Below are positions 4,647-12,561 of a DNA stretch of 15,511 bases, piece by piece (positions within the stretch are counted from its first letter, which is position 1; every line of letters begins with the position of its first letter). The notes below the pieces were generated by a model. It was not told the DNA's origin. It made no database searches and saw only the letters and a list, made by a program, of their open reading frames with translations. The stretch is from contig JAFAWC010000259.1 in the NCBI GenBank assembly GCA_019242135.1, forward strand, positions 1 to 15,511, in the 5' to 3' direction. Both the position numbers and the translations under genes were made by a program. The DNA is from Mycobacteriaceae bacterium (GTDB lineage: Bacteria; Actinomycetota; Actinomycetes; Mycobacteriales; Mycobacteriaceae).

Positions 4647-6882
4647 CTGGAAGCCGACCGCGTGCATCCTCTGTGAATGCAATTGCGGCATCGTCGTGCA
4701 ACTGGACGGTCGCAAGCTCGCCAAGATCCGTGGTGACAAGAACCACCCAGGCTCGCAGGGCTACACGTGCAACAAGGCACTGAGGCTCGACCACTACCAG
4801 AACAACTCGGCCCGCCTGACCTCGCCGATGCGCCGGCGTACGGACGGCGGCTACGAGGAAATCGACTGGGACACTGCGATCAACGAAGTCGCGGAGGGCT
4901 TTAAACAGATTCGCGACACCTGCGGCGGCGACAAAGTGTTCTATTACGGGGGCGGTGGCCAAGGCAACCATCTCGGCGGGGCGTATGCAGGCGCGTTCCT
5001 CAAGGCGCTGGGTTCGCGTTACCGCTCCAACGCGCTGGCGCAGGAGAAGACCGGGGAGCACTGGGTCGACAGGCATTTGTACGGGGGCCATACCCGCGGT
5101 GAGTTCGAGCACGCCGAGGTTTCGGTGTTCGTCGGCAAAAACCCGTGGATGTCGCAGAGCTTTCCGCGCGCCCGCGTGGTGCTCAACGAGATCGCCAAGG
5201 ACCCGGGCCGTTCGATGATCGTCATCGATCCGGTCATCACCGACACGGCGAAGATGGCCGACTTTCACCTACGGGTACGGCCCGGAACGGACGCGTGGTG
5301 CCTGGCGGCGATGGCCGCGCTGCTGGTGCAGGAAAATTTGTGCAATGAAACGTTTCTGGCTCAACATGCCCATGACGTGGACGTCGTGCGTCGGGTGCTT
5401 GAGGACATCCCCGTCGGCGAATATGCGCAGCGTTGCGGCGTCGATGAGCAGTTGTTGCGCCTTGCGGTGAGGCGGATGGCACGGGCCGACAGTGTGGCCG
5501 TGTTCGAGGATTTGGGCATTCAGCAGGCGCCCAACAGCACGCTGTGTTCGTATTTGAACAAGCTGCTGTGGATTCTCACCGGCAGCTTCGCCAAGCGCGG
5601 CGGACAGCATCTGCACTCGTCATTCGGGCCGCTCTTGAGCCCCAGCGGGGTCGGGCGCACGCCCGTGACCGGCGCTCCGGTGATCGCCGGACTCGTGCCG
5701 GGCAATGTGATAGCCGAAGAGATCCTGACCGACCACCCCGACCGGTTCCGCGCGATGATCGTCGAGAGCAGCAATCCGGCTCATTCCCTGGCTGATTCCG
5801 CGTCGATGAAGGCCGCGCTGGAGTCGCTGGAACTGCTGGTTGTCATCGACGTCGCGATGACCGAAACCGCGCGGATGGCCGACTACGTCCTTCCGGCGGC
5901 GTCCCAATACGAGAAGCCCGAGGCGACTTTCTTCAACTTCGAATTCCCGCACAACAATTTCCACCTTCGCCATCCACTGTTGGACCCGCTGGCCGGCACA
6001 TTGCCCGAGCCGGAGATCTGGGCCCGATTGATCCGTGCGCTCGACGTCGTCGACGATGCCGAGCTCACCCCCCTGCGCGACGCGGCACAGCGTGGCCTAA
6101 AAGACTTCGCGCAGGCATTCATGGCGGGGGTTGGTGCCAATCCCATGTGGGGCAAGGTGCTTCCGTTCATTCTCTACGAGACGCTCGGGCCGACGCTGCC
6201 CGACGGCCTGTCCGGGGTGGCGGCCCTTTGGGGGCTTGCCCAGAGGACGGCGGTGAGCTATCCGGCGGCGGTTCGACGCGCAGGCCACTCCGACGGCAAC
6301 GCCCTCTTCGAGGCGATCCTGCAGGGTCGGTCGGGGATGACCTTCACCGTGCATGAGTACGAGGACGACTTCGAGCTGATCACCCACTCTGATCACAAGA
6401 TTGTCCTCGAGCTACCTGAAATGCTCGACGAGATACGCGCTTTGGCCGCCGCCCGGCCTGGGCTGGCGACACCCGAATTCCCGATCGTGCTCTCGGCGGG
6501 CGAACGGCGCGCCTACACTGCCAATGACATCTTCCGTGATCCGTCGTGGCGCAAGCGCGACTCCGAGGGCTCGTTGCGAGTCAGCGTCGAAGACGCGCAC
6601 GCGCTTGGCCTCGTCGACGGCGGGCGCGCCCGCATCACCACCGCAGCCGGCAGCGCCGAGGCGACGGTCGAAATCAGTGCCGCAATGCTTGCCGGACACG
6701 CATCGCTGCCCAACGGGTTCGGCCTCGATTTCATCGACGACGACGGCAGCACGCGGATTCCCGGCGTCGCACCGAACGCGCTGACGTCCGCCCGATGGCG
6801 CGATGCATATGCGGGCACCCCGTGGCACAAGCACGTTCCCGCCCGGATCGAAGCGGCGCCGGACGCTTTGGTCGCCGGCTGA
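4636..6882 (+). CDS. Molybdopterin oxidoreductase (DMSO reductase superfamily), Rv0197-like
   Basis: A 748-residue soluble molybdo- or tungsto-enzyme of the formate dehydrogenase/DMSO reductase superfamily. The N-terminal 4Fe-4S site is CILCECNC plus the Cys of YTCNKA; the Lys in CNKA matches the electron-transfer Lys of FdhH. Cofactor-binding segments follow (FVGKNPWMSQSFPRA, MIVIDPVITDTAKMADFHLRV, VESSNPAHSLADS, VIDVAMTETARMADYVLPAASQYEK), then a C-terminal molydopterin dinucleotide-binding domain (about residues 610-735). At the place of the metal-ligand Sec140 of E. coli FdhH this protein has NALAQEKTGEHW, apparently Thr139 and no Cys, Sec or Ser ligand. There is no Tat signal, so it is cytoplasmic. 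ATG 4636 is preferred over GTG 4621 because GAAAGG lies 7 bp upstream. No partner Fe-S or diaphorase gene is adjacent. The substrate is unknown. Confidence 0.9.
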   Translation: MTADWKPTACILCECNCGIVVQLDGRKLAKIRGDKNHPGSQGYTCNKALRLDHYQNNSARLTSPMRRRTDGGYEEIDWDTAINEVAEGFKQIRDTCGGDKVFYYGGGGQGNHLGGAYAGAFLKALGSRYRSNALAQEKTGEHWVDRHLYGGHTRGEFEHAEVSVFVGKNPWMSQSFPRARVVLNEIAKDPGRSMIVIDPVITDTAKMADFHLRVRPGTDAWCLAAMAALLVQENLCNETFLAQHAHDVDVVRRVLEDIPVGEYAQRCGVDEQLLRLAVRRMARADSVAVFEDLGIQQAPNSTLCSYLNKLLWILTGSFAKRGGQHLHSSFGPLLSPSGVGRTPVTGAPVIAGLVPGNVIAEEILTDHPDRFRAMIVESSNPAHSLADSASMKAALESLELLVVIDVAMTETARMADYVLPAASQYEKPEATFFNFEFPHNNFHLRHPLLDPLAGTLPEPEIWARLIRALDVVDDAELTPLRDAAQRGLKDFAQAFMAGVGANPMWGKVLPFILYETLGPTLPDGLSGVAALWGLAQRTAVSYPAAVRRAGHSDGNALFEAILQGRSGMTFTVHEYEDDFELITHSDHKIVLELPEMLDEIRALAAARPGLATPEFPIVLSAGERRAYTANDIFRDPSWRKRDSEGSLRVSVEDAHALGLVDGGRARITTAAGSAEATVEISAAMLAGHASLPNGFGLDFIDDDGSTRIPGVAPNALTSARWRDAYAGTPWHKHVPARIEAAPDALVAG

Positions 6883-6893
6883 CGCCCTGTCTG

Positions 6894-7712
6894 TTACGCG
6901 TTCCGCTGCAAAAAGCCGCGCAGGAGGGCGGTGACCGTGTCGGGCTGTTCGAGCGTACTGGAGTGTCCGCATTCGGGTATCAGCTCGAGGCGCGCCCCGG
7001 GGATGCGCTCCGCGATCCGCTCTGACTTGTGTGGCGGTGTTGCACGATCGTCCGCGCCGACCACCACCAGGGTGGGCGCAGTGATGCTCGATATCTCGTC
7101 CTCGATGGATGCCCGGTCGGCGACACCGAACACCGCCCTGCTGACACCGGCGCGTCGACTGCGACTCAGGCACGCCTGCCACTCGTCGAGGATCTCGGTG
7201 TGCGACGCGTCCGACAGAAAACTGGGACCGAACATCAGCGGCACCACGGCTTTTCGAAGGGGCGGAATTCCGGTCAGTCGGTAGATCCGGCCGAGCATTT
7301 TGTACCGTCCCGCTTTGTCGGGATCCTCGGGACCCGCGCTGGTGTCGAGAAGGGTCAGCGTTCGGACCAGGTCGGGTCGCCGCGCGGCGATGCGCTGTCC
7401 GATGAAGCCACCCATCGAGAGGCCGACATAGTGGACCGGAGCGACGCCGAGAGCCTCCATGAGCCCGACCGCGTCGGCGGCCAGCGTGTCCATGTCATAG
7501 CCCGCCCTCGTTGCGGCGCTATCGCCCTGGCCGCGCCAATCGATTGCCACACAACGGTATTCGTCTCGAAGCGTGGCAATCTGGGAACGAAACATCCAGC
7601 CACTGAAGAGCAGTCCGTGTCCGAAGAACACCGTCGGCGCGTCGGGCCGATCAGCCGGTGGGCCGGTGTCGGTGTAGTGGATCGTTGCGGAATCGCGGTT
7701 GAAGGTCGGCAT
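6894..7712 (-). CDS. Alpha/beta hydrolase
   Basis: A 272-residue alpha/beta-fold hydrolase, full length for the family. The oxyanion motif is FFGHGLLFSGWMF (about 29-41), the nucleophile elbow GLSMGG with Ser99, the acid is Asp222 in VVVGADDRATPP, and the catalytic His is His250 in ECGHSS. The complete triad argues for an active esterase, lactonase or C-C hydrolase; the substrate cannot be read from the sequence. No signal peptide is seen. It lies 21 bp downstream of the ACT-domain gene and is probably the last gene of a minus-strand operon. It converges with the molybdoenzyme gene, leaving 11 bp between their stops, with no clear terminator. Confidence 0.9.
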   Translation of the reverse strand: MPTFNRDSATIHYTDTGPPADRPDAPTVFFGHGLLFSGWMFRSQIATLRDEYRCVAIDWRGQGDSAATRAGYDMDTLAADAVGLMEALGVAPVHYVGLSMGGFIGQRIAARRPDLVRTLTLLDTSAGPEDPDKAGRYKMLGRIYRLTGIPPLRKAVVPLMFGPSFLSDASHTEILDEWQACLSRSRRAGVSRAVFGVADRASIEDEISSITAPTLVVVGADDRATPPHKSERIAERIPGARLELIPECGHSSTLEQPDTVTALLRGFLQRNA

Positions 7713-7733
7713 CGCTTCCCGATCGCTCGGTGC

Positions 7734-8108
7734 TCACGCGAGTGCGGACTTCGCCGCGCCGAGGTCGTCGGCGGCGAGGACCAGCCGGGTATTGGTGGCG
7801 AGGTACGCGGTGGTCAGGTTGACGTCTGCGGTCCCGAGCTTGCGTGCGACTTCTCCCAGCGAACCCGGGCGGTCGTCCATGTCCAGGACGATCACCTCTT
7901 CCTCGGCGACGATCCTGATGCCGGCGCGCTCGAGCGCTTCGAAGGCGGGTGTCGGGTCGTGAACAAGGATGTGGACCTCGGCCTGCCCGCCTCCGCTGGT
8001 GACGGCGCACAGCCCTTCGATGTTGGCGCCGACGTCACCGAGGACATCCCCGACGCGGGCCAGCTCGCCGGGTTCGTCGTCGAGATAGAGCGTCAGATCG
8101 GTCGCCAT
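7734..8108 (-). CDS. Tandem ACT-domain protein
   Basis: A 124-residue protein made of two ACT-like domains, about residues 4-67 and 72-124. Each opens with the pattern of a strand and a Pro-Gly turn: LTLYLDDEPGELARVGDVL and VIVLDMDDRPGSLGEVARKL. ACT domains bind amino acids or other small ligands and usually regulate enzymes, but here there is no attached enzyme, so it may act as a stand-alone sensor. The frame is open far upstream; ATG 8108 is chosen because AAAGGAG lies 5 bp before it and the ACT domain begins directly. It sits between the Ddn-like gene (23 bp) and the hydrolase (21 bp). Confidence 0.88.
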   Translation of the reverse strand: MATDLTLYLDDEPGELARVGDVLGDVGANIEGLCAVTSGGGQAEVHILVHDPTPAFEALERAGIRIVAEEEVIVLDMDDRPGSLGEVARKLGTADVNLTTAYLATNTRLVLAADDLGAAKSALA

Positions 8109-8131
8109 GACACGCTCCTTTCGTCGGCTGG

Positions 8132-8548
8132 TCAGGCGATATCGGCTACGAATACCCCAACCTGCTGGGCCCGCGCCCCACGCCGGACAATCGGGTGCAG
8201 GTTCGGGTCGTCGGTGCCCGCAGGCAAGACGCGCGGGTTGACGATGTGGGCGGTCCGTCGGAACAGCTGCACATCGGCCTCGCCGGCGGCCAGCACGTTC
8301 TTCACCCAGTTGGTTTTCCCGTGCGCCAGCATGACGGCCAACACGTTGCCTTTGCGGAAGGCGTTGACGACCGTCTCGTATTGCTTGCCCGAGGTCCGGC
8401 CGCGGTGCTTGATGACGGCGAATGTCGGCAGATACCGAGCGACCCGCAGGATCACCGGGTTCATGTACTTGATCTGCAGGCGTTCGACAGTCGGCGCGAA
8501 CTTCATCGGTACGCCGGGGGCGTTGTTGGGATGATCTTTGGCTGGCAT
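8132..8548 (-). CDS. F420-dependent nitroreductase-family protein (Ddn/DUF385-like)
   Basis: A 138-residue split-beta-barrel protein of the deazaflavin (F420)-dependent nitroreductase family, related to Ddn of M. tuberculosis. Family signs are HRGRTSGKQYET (about 48-59), the conserved loop for the F420 phosphate and side chain, and the WVKNVLAAGEADVQL segment (about 81-95). Such proteins transfer hydride from F420H2 to quinones, nitro compounds or other acceptors. ATG 8548 has CGGAG 6 bp upstream; the frame also allows a start at 8569 or at Met15. The family is typical of mycobacteria and other actinobacteria. It lies 57 bp after the FAD monooxygenase, suggesting a shared redox pathway. Confidence 0.85.
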   Translation of the reverse strand: MPAKDHPNNAPGVPMKFAPTVERLQIKYMNPVILRVARYLPTFAVIKHRGRTSGKQYETVVNAFRKGNVLAVMLAHGKTNWVKNVLAAGEADVQLFRRTAHIVNPRVLPAGTDDPNLHPIVRRGARAQQVGVFVADIA

Positions 8549-8605
8549 GGCGGCTCCGTTCGCGAACATGGTCTGCGGTCACTGTACGACGCGTTGTCCG
8601 AAGGT

Positions 8606-9808
8606 CTACTCCGGCGGCTGGTAATTCTTGACCGAGATGCTGTCGTGCAAACGGAGCGTGCGGGTACTGAGTTTGGCGATCGCGCGGCACGCCGATCCCG
8701 GCAGCACGTTGACCAACCGGGCTGCCCCGACGAGCATCCACAGATCGAGCGGACGGGCCGGCACGATTTTTTTGGCCGCCGACACGGCGAACGTCCGGCT
8801 GCGCTTCACGTACTCGCCGATCTCCCCTTCGTAGGCCGCAAAGCCGGCGGAGTGGTCCGGTGCGCTGGCCGCCAGCTCACCCGCCAAGATGTATGCGCCG
8901 ACGACCGCGAGGCTGGTGCTGCCACCGACCGCGGGACCTGGACAGTAGCCCGCATCGCCGACCAAGGTGACACGGCCGCGCGACCACGTGTCGAGTTTTA
9001 GCTGTGTGATCGAGTCGAAGTAGAAAGCGGGTGTGTCGTCCAGCTCGGCCAGCAACCGAGGCACCTCCCAATCCACGCCGGCGAAATGCTCACGCAGCAG
9101 CTGCTTTTGCCGGGCCACGTCGCGGTAGTGGTATTCCAGCGGCGCAGGTGTGCGGAACAGGAACACCGCGCGCGCGTCGGCCATGTGAGCGGCGCTGTAC
9201 ACGCCGACGACTCGACCGACCTCGCCAACCGTTTCCATCACACCGCTCAGGTTCAAGTAGTTCGTCACCGAGATGACAGACAAGTAGGCGCCTATCCAGG
9301 TGGATAAGCCGGCTTCCGGGCCGAAGGTAAGCGTGCGTACGTTTGAGTGCAGCCCGTCGGCGCCCACGATGACGTCGAAACGACGCGGTTGGCCGCGCTC
9401 GAAGGTCACGTCGCCGTCAGCCGAGATTGACGTGATGGAATCTGAAAAGACGTATTCCACGTGCCCGCGGGTGGCATCGTAGAAGATTTCGCTCAGGTCG
9501 TCGCGCATGATTTCGACATGCTCCTCCGACACGGCTGTGTAAACCTTGCGCAGGTCCAGTGTCAGTGGCGTGTGTCCGGCGCGGTGTATGACCGCCATTT
9601 CCGTGCCCGTCGCCTTCGCCTGGACTGCGTCCAGCACGCCCATGTTCGTCACGATCTGCACTGCGGGCCGGAACAGGTCGACGGCGTGACCGCCCGTCTT
9701 GCGCAGCGTCGGCGCGCGTTCGACGACAGTCACCTCGAAGCCGTACCGGTCCAGCCAGTAGGCCAGCGCCGGGCCCGCGACGCTGGCGCCAGAAATCAAG
9801 ATATGCAT
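8606..9808 (-). CDS. FAD-dependent monooxygenase (PHBH-type)
   Basis: A 400-residue flavoprotein of the p-hydroxybenzoate hydroxylase class, which uses FAD and NAD(P)H to insert oxygen into aromatic or polyketide-like substrates. Motifs: the N-terminal Rossmann strand MHILISGASVAGPALAYWL (a GxSxxG variant of the usual dinucleotide loop), VERAPTLRKTGG, the DG motif VIVGADGLHSNVR (about 147-158), and the GD motif TLVGDAGYCPGPAVGG (about 281-296). In the GD motif, the usual AAH is replaced by AGY. The frame is open to 9940, but ATG 9808 places the FAD loop at the N-terminus and has GAGG 6 bp upstream. It appears to be the first gene of the minus-strand group ending at 6894. Confidence 0.88.
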   Translation of the reverse strand: MHILISGASVAGPALAYWLDRYGFEVTVVERAPTLRKTGGHAVDLFRPAVQIVTNMGVLDAVQAKATGTEMAVIHRAGHTPLTLDLRKVYTAVSEEHVEIMRDDLSEIFYDATRGHVEYVFSDSITSISADGDVTFERGQPRRFDVIVGADGLHSNVRTLTFGPEAGLSTWIGAYLSVISVTNYLNLSGVMETVGEVGRVVGVYSAAHMADARAVFLFRTPAPLEYHYRDVARQKQLLREHFAGVDWEVPRLLAELDDTPAFYFDSITQLKLDTWSRGRVTLVGDAGYCPGPAVGGSTSLAVVGAYILAGELAASAPDHSAGFAAYEGEIGEYVKRSRTFAVSAAKKIVPARPLDLWMLVGAARLVNVLPGSACRAIAKLSTRTLRLHDSISVKNYQPPE

Positions 9809-10033
9809 CGGCCGCCTCAGCACAACGCCGGAAACGATACTCCCGGGGTGGCGAAATAATCTGCGACGCAACGGCACAGAGTCAACGACCGAACGGGTGG
9901 CGGGGGCCCCGGGGTCGCGGAGCAAAGTTGTCGACACCAATCGGGTCGGAATGGCCTCGCTCAGTCCCGCCGGGGTGCACTATCTACGTGGGTGGATTAT
10001 CGATATTGGTAAGCGACGAGTAAGGGTAGGTTT

Positions 10034-10813
10034 ATGCCCGGTCGCGCGGAGATCGGCGCCGCGAAGGTCGAATGGGGCGTGGCCACGCACATCGGTACGG
10101 GACACGAGCGCAACCAGGATTCCTACTGCGCGCAGGCGCCGGTGTTCGTCGTCGCGGACGGTATCGGCGGGCATGCCGACGGTCATCTCGCAAGTCGCGA
10201 AGTGGTCGAGGCGCTGCTGGCATTGGCCGGACGCGCACCGGTTGACGTCGACATGTTCATGGACGCGGTGGGCGAAGCCCGTGCGGGGATCGGCCGGTTG
10301 CAGGTCGATAGTGGGCGTCCCCCCGGCAGCACGTTGACTGGCGTCCTCGTCACCGAGGCCGATGATGTGCCGTCCTGGATGGTTGCCAATATCGGCGACT
10401 CGCGCACTTACCGGCTGACCGCAGCCGAGTTGACGCAGTTGAGTGTGGACCACTCCGTCGTTCAGGAATTGATTGACGCAGGCGCGGTGGTGCAGTCCGC
10501 ACGGGCGGACGTGCCGTTCCGCAACATGCTCACTCGGGCTATCACCGCAGGCAACGACTACGAGCCAGATGTCTGGCTTGTCCCGATGAGCGCGGGCGAC
10601 CGGATACTTGCCTGCTCGGACGGGGTCCACGGGGCCGTCGACCACGCCGAGATCGAGCGGATCTTGCGCACCCAGGCGGATCCTCAGTCGGCGGCGGGCG
10701 AGCTGGTCACGTTGGCTTTTGAGTCCGATGGACACGACGACATGACGGCGGTAGTGGTCGACGCCGTCGAGGTCGGCGGCCGGCCATCGTCGCCGACGCC
10801 GGACTCACAGTGA
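10034..10813 (+). CDS. PP2C-family Ser/Thr protein phosphatase, soluble
   Basis: A 259-residue metal-dependent protein phosphatase. Motifs in order: GTGHERNQDSY (Asp29), VADGIGGHADG (Asp42, Gly43), GSTLTGVLV (about 99-107), VANIGDSRTYR (Asp122), VDHS (138-141), ACSDGVHG (Asp196) and HDDMTAVVV (Asp235/236). These match the metal-binding residues of the PstP catalytic domain, so an active two- or three-metal centre is expected. Unlike mycobacterial PstP there is no transmembrane helix or extracellular tail, so it is cytosolic. ATG 10034 has an AAGGGTAGG stretch upstream. It is followed after one base by the deacetylase gene. No protein kinase gene is present in the window. Confidence 0.92.
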   Translation: MPGRAEIGAAKVEWGVATHIGTGHERNQDSYCAQAPVFVVADGIGGHADGHLASREVVEALLALAGRAPVDVDMFMDAVGEARAGIGRLQVDSGRPPGSTLTGVLVTEADDVPSWMVANIGDSRTYRLTAAELTQLSVDHSVVQELIDAGAVVQSARADVPFRNMLTRAITAGNDYEPDVWLVPMSAGDRILACSDGVHGAVDHAEIERILRTQADPQSAAGELVTLAFESDGHDDMTAVVVDAVEVGGRPSSPTPDSQ

Positions 10814-10814
10814 A

Positions 10815-11846
10815 GTGGCAACCGTTTACGCAACTCATCCGCGTTACGCCGAACATGACTACCCCGGGCATCCCGAAAATGCGGAGCGCATTCGCGCCGT
10901 CTGGCGCGGGCTCGACGAAAGCGGTTTGACCGCGCGGATGTCTGCGCTGACGGCCGAACCCGTAGAGGCCGAATGGGTGCTCACCGTGCACCGCAGTACA
11001 TACCTCGAGTTGTTGCGACGGGTGAGTGCCGGGCCCCGCGTGACGTTCCTCGACGCCGACACCTACGCCGGACCCGACGCTCTGGCGATCGCGCTGTTGT
11101 CGGCCGGCGGCGCGGTCGGTGTGGTCGACGGCGTCCTGAGCGGATCGGCTGACAATGGCCTGGCGGCGATTCGGCCGCCCGGGCACCACGCGATGCCCGG
11201 CCATGCGATGGGCTTCTGTCTGCTCGGCAATCTCGCCATCGCCGCGCGCTACGCACAGAGGCAGTACGAAATTGACCGGATTTTGATCGTGGACTACGAC
11301 GTGCACCACGGTAACGGCACCGAGGCGATGTTCTACGACGACCCATCCGTGCTCTACGTCTCGACGCACCAGTATCCGTTCTACCCGGCGACGGGCGCGG
11401 CCACCGACACTGGCGGGGGCAACGGACAAGGCGCCACGGTCAACATCCCGCTTCCCGCCGGAAGCGGTGACGCCAACTATGCCACCGTGTTCGAACAAGT
11501 CATCTGGCCTGCCGCCCAACGATTTCAGCCCGAACTGATGCTTGTGTCGGTGGGCTTCGACGCGTACCGGCACGACCCGTTGGCGGGGATGCGGTTGACG
11601 CTGGGCGGCTATTCGCAGCTCGCGTTGGAGGTGATCCGGATGGCACACCAGCTCTGTGCCGGCAGGGTCGCCTTCCTGCTTGAAGGGGGGTATCACCTCG
11701 ACGCTCTTCGCTACGGCGTCAGCAACATTGCCCGCCTGCTGCTCGGCGATCCGCCCATCGATCCGCTTGGCCCTTCCTCAGACACGCGACCCGACCCCGA
11801 CATCGCCGGCCTAATTGGTCAGCTTCGGGAGTTGCACCATGTGTAG
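10815..11846 (+). CDS. Class II HDAC-like / acetylpolyamine amidohydrolase family deacetylase
   Basis: A 343-residue zinc-dependent deacetylase of the histone deacetylase superfamily, which removes acyl groups from lysine side chains or small amines. Catalytic elements are all present: IRPPGHHAMPGHAMGFC (His124-His125 dyad), DYDVHHGNGT (Asp162 and His164 as zinc ligands), GFDAYRHDPL (Asp249 as zinc ligand) and LLEGGYHLDAL (Tyr293). The N-terminal HPRYAEHDYPGHPENAERI is also typical. The GTG start is one base after the phosphatase stop, with no good ribosome site, so translation probably depends on the upstream gene. Possible substrates are an acetylated protein (for example acyl-CoA synthetase) or acetylpolyamine; the sequence does not decide. 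Confidence 0.92.
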   Translation: MATVYATHPRYAEHDYPGHPENAERIRAVWRGLDESGLTARMSALTAEPVEAEWVLTVHRSTYLELLRRVSAGPRVTFLDADTYAGPDALAIALLSAGGAVGVVDGVLSGSADNGLAAIRPPGHHAMPGHAMGFCLLGNLAIAARYAQRQYEIDRILIVDYDVHHGNGTEAMFYDDPSVLYVSTHQYPFYPATGAATDTGGGNGQGATVNIPLPAGSGDANYATVFEQVIWPAAQRFQPELMLVSVGFDAYRHDPLAGMRLTLGGYSQLALEVIRMAHQLCAGRVAFLLEGGYHLDALRYGVSNIARLLLGDPPIDPLGPSSDTRPDPDIAGLIGQLRELHHV

Positions 11847-11853
11847 CGAAGCG

Positions 11854-11879
11854 ACCGCCGCGCCGCGCCGCGCGGCGGT
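11854..11879. terminator. Strong bidirectional hairpin between convergent genes
   Basis: ACCGCCGCG and CGCGGCGGT form a perfect 9-bp GC-rich stem with an 8-base loop (11863-11870). It begins 8 bp after the deacetylase stop and ends 12 bp before the stop of the convergent MPT63-like gene. On the plus strand it is followed by a moderately T-rich stretch (TTCTCCCGCTTTCC). This is the best terminator candidate in the window and could serve both genes. Confidence 0.7.
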
Positions 11880-11891
11880 TCTCCCGCTTTC

Positions 11892-12368
11892 CTACTGCCA
11901 GATGATGAGGTCTTGGGCGCCGTTGAAATAGGCCACCTGCGTCGGTGCGGCCCCGGTGACGTCGAAATAGATCTTGCCCTTGGACGAGTCGCCCTGCTGC
12001 AGACTGGCACCGCTGATGCCGTTGGGTGTGCTGGCCTGCCACAGCACCTGATAGTTCTGGCCGTCGGACGTGCGGGCGTTCAGGTTGGGGATGATCGGGG
12101 TGCCCCCGCCCTGGAGGGCTTTGTAGCCGGCTATGGCCTCATACAGCTTGCCCGCCAGCGGATAGTTGGGGATCGTGTCGTTGCTGGGTTTTGGCTGGGA
12201 CACGGCCCAGGCGGCGATTGTGGTGGCCGACCCGTTTTGATCGGTGAGCCTTTGCCAACTGCCGAACTTTCCGACTGCGGTCGCAGACGCGCTCGGCACG
12301 CTGATGATCCCGGCGGCTGCGACGCCAGCGGACGCCACGACCGCGATGATGCCGTTGCCGATCTTCAT
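11892..12368 (-). CDS. Secreted MPT63-like protein (DUF1942)
   Basis: A 158-residue exported protein, about the length of M. tuberculosis MPT63. A Sec signal peptide covers about residues 1-30 (MKIGN, hydrophobic core, cleavage likely after SASA). The mature part follows MPT63 almost from end to end: GKFGSWQRLTD, IPNYPLAGKLYEA, NLNARTSDGQNYQVLWQAS, GKIYFDVTGAAPT and a C-terminal DLIIW. MPT63 has an immunoglobulin-like beta-sandwich and is an abundant culture-filtrate antigen with no established enzymatic role. ATG 12368 is certain: AGGAGG lies upstream at ideal spacing and the signal peptide starts there. It is transcribed alone. Its neighbours do not match those I recall for the M. tuberculosis gene, so this may be a paralogue. 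Confidence 0.9.
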   Translation of the reverse strand: MKIGNGIIAVVASAGVAAAGIISVPSASATAVGKFGSWQRLTDQNGSATTIAAWAVSQPKPSNDTIPNYPLAGKLYEAIAGYKALQGGGTPIIPNLNARTSDGQNYQVLWQASTPNGISGASLQQGDSSKGKIYFDVTGAAPTQVAYFNGAQDLIIWQ

Positions 12369-12421
12369 AATTCGCTCCTCCTTGCTCGACAGGTGACAAA
12401 TCGGTTGCATGGGCCACGGTG

Positions 12422-12427
12422 AGCCTA
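12422..12427 (-). promoter_or_regulatory. Possible -10 element of the MPT63-like gene
   Basis: On the minus strand TAGGCT fits the mycobacterial TAnnnT -10 pattern, 54 bp upstream of the start codon, and is preceded by TGGGC. No convincing -35 is visible at the usual distance. The rest of the gap to 12561 shows nothing clear except an imperfect inverted repeat GGTCAAC-CA-GTTAACC at 12571-12586, inside the neighbouring small gene. Confidence 0.3.
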
Positions 12428-12561
12428 GCCCATCTACCTGCGCGGGAGGGCCGGTTCGCGGAGCACGACGATCACGCGGCCGCACCGCATCGGTGTGACC
12501 ATTCCCGATGCAACTTCCGTGTGCCGGATAGCGCGCGGTCCAAAGCTGTTACAGCGCAGCA

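Noticed and set aside
4534..5268. Minus-strand open frame of 244 codons across the TetR-molybdoenzyme junction
   Set aside because: Antisense to two clear genes and without recognisable domains.
4636..6882. Naming the molybdoenzyme as formate dehydrogenase
   Set aside because: The superfamily is clear, but the Sec/Cys ligand typical of formate dehydrogenases and partner subunits are missing.
7029..8534. Plus-strand open frame of 501 codons
   Set aside because: It lies opposite three recognisable minus-strand genes (hydrolase, ACT, Ddn-like) and has no family resemblance; long antisense frames are common at this GC content.
8195..9001. Plus-strand open frame of 268 codons
   Set aside because: Shadow of the Ddn-like and FAD monooxygenase genes on the other strand.
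9998..10005. TATCGATA palindrome before the phosphatase gene
   Set aside because: Only 8 bp, no matching -35 or second half-site; not enough to call an operator or promoter.
10707..11696. Minus-strand open frame of 329 codons
   Set aside because: Antisense to the HDAC-like gene, whose catalytic motifs are complete; no domain is seen in the shadow.
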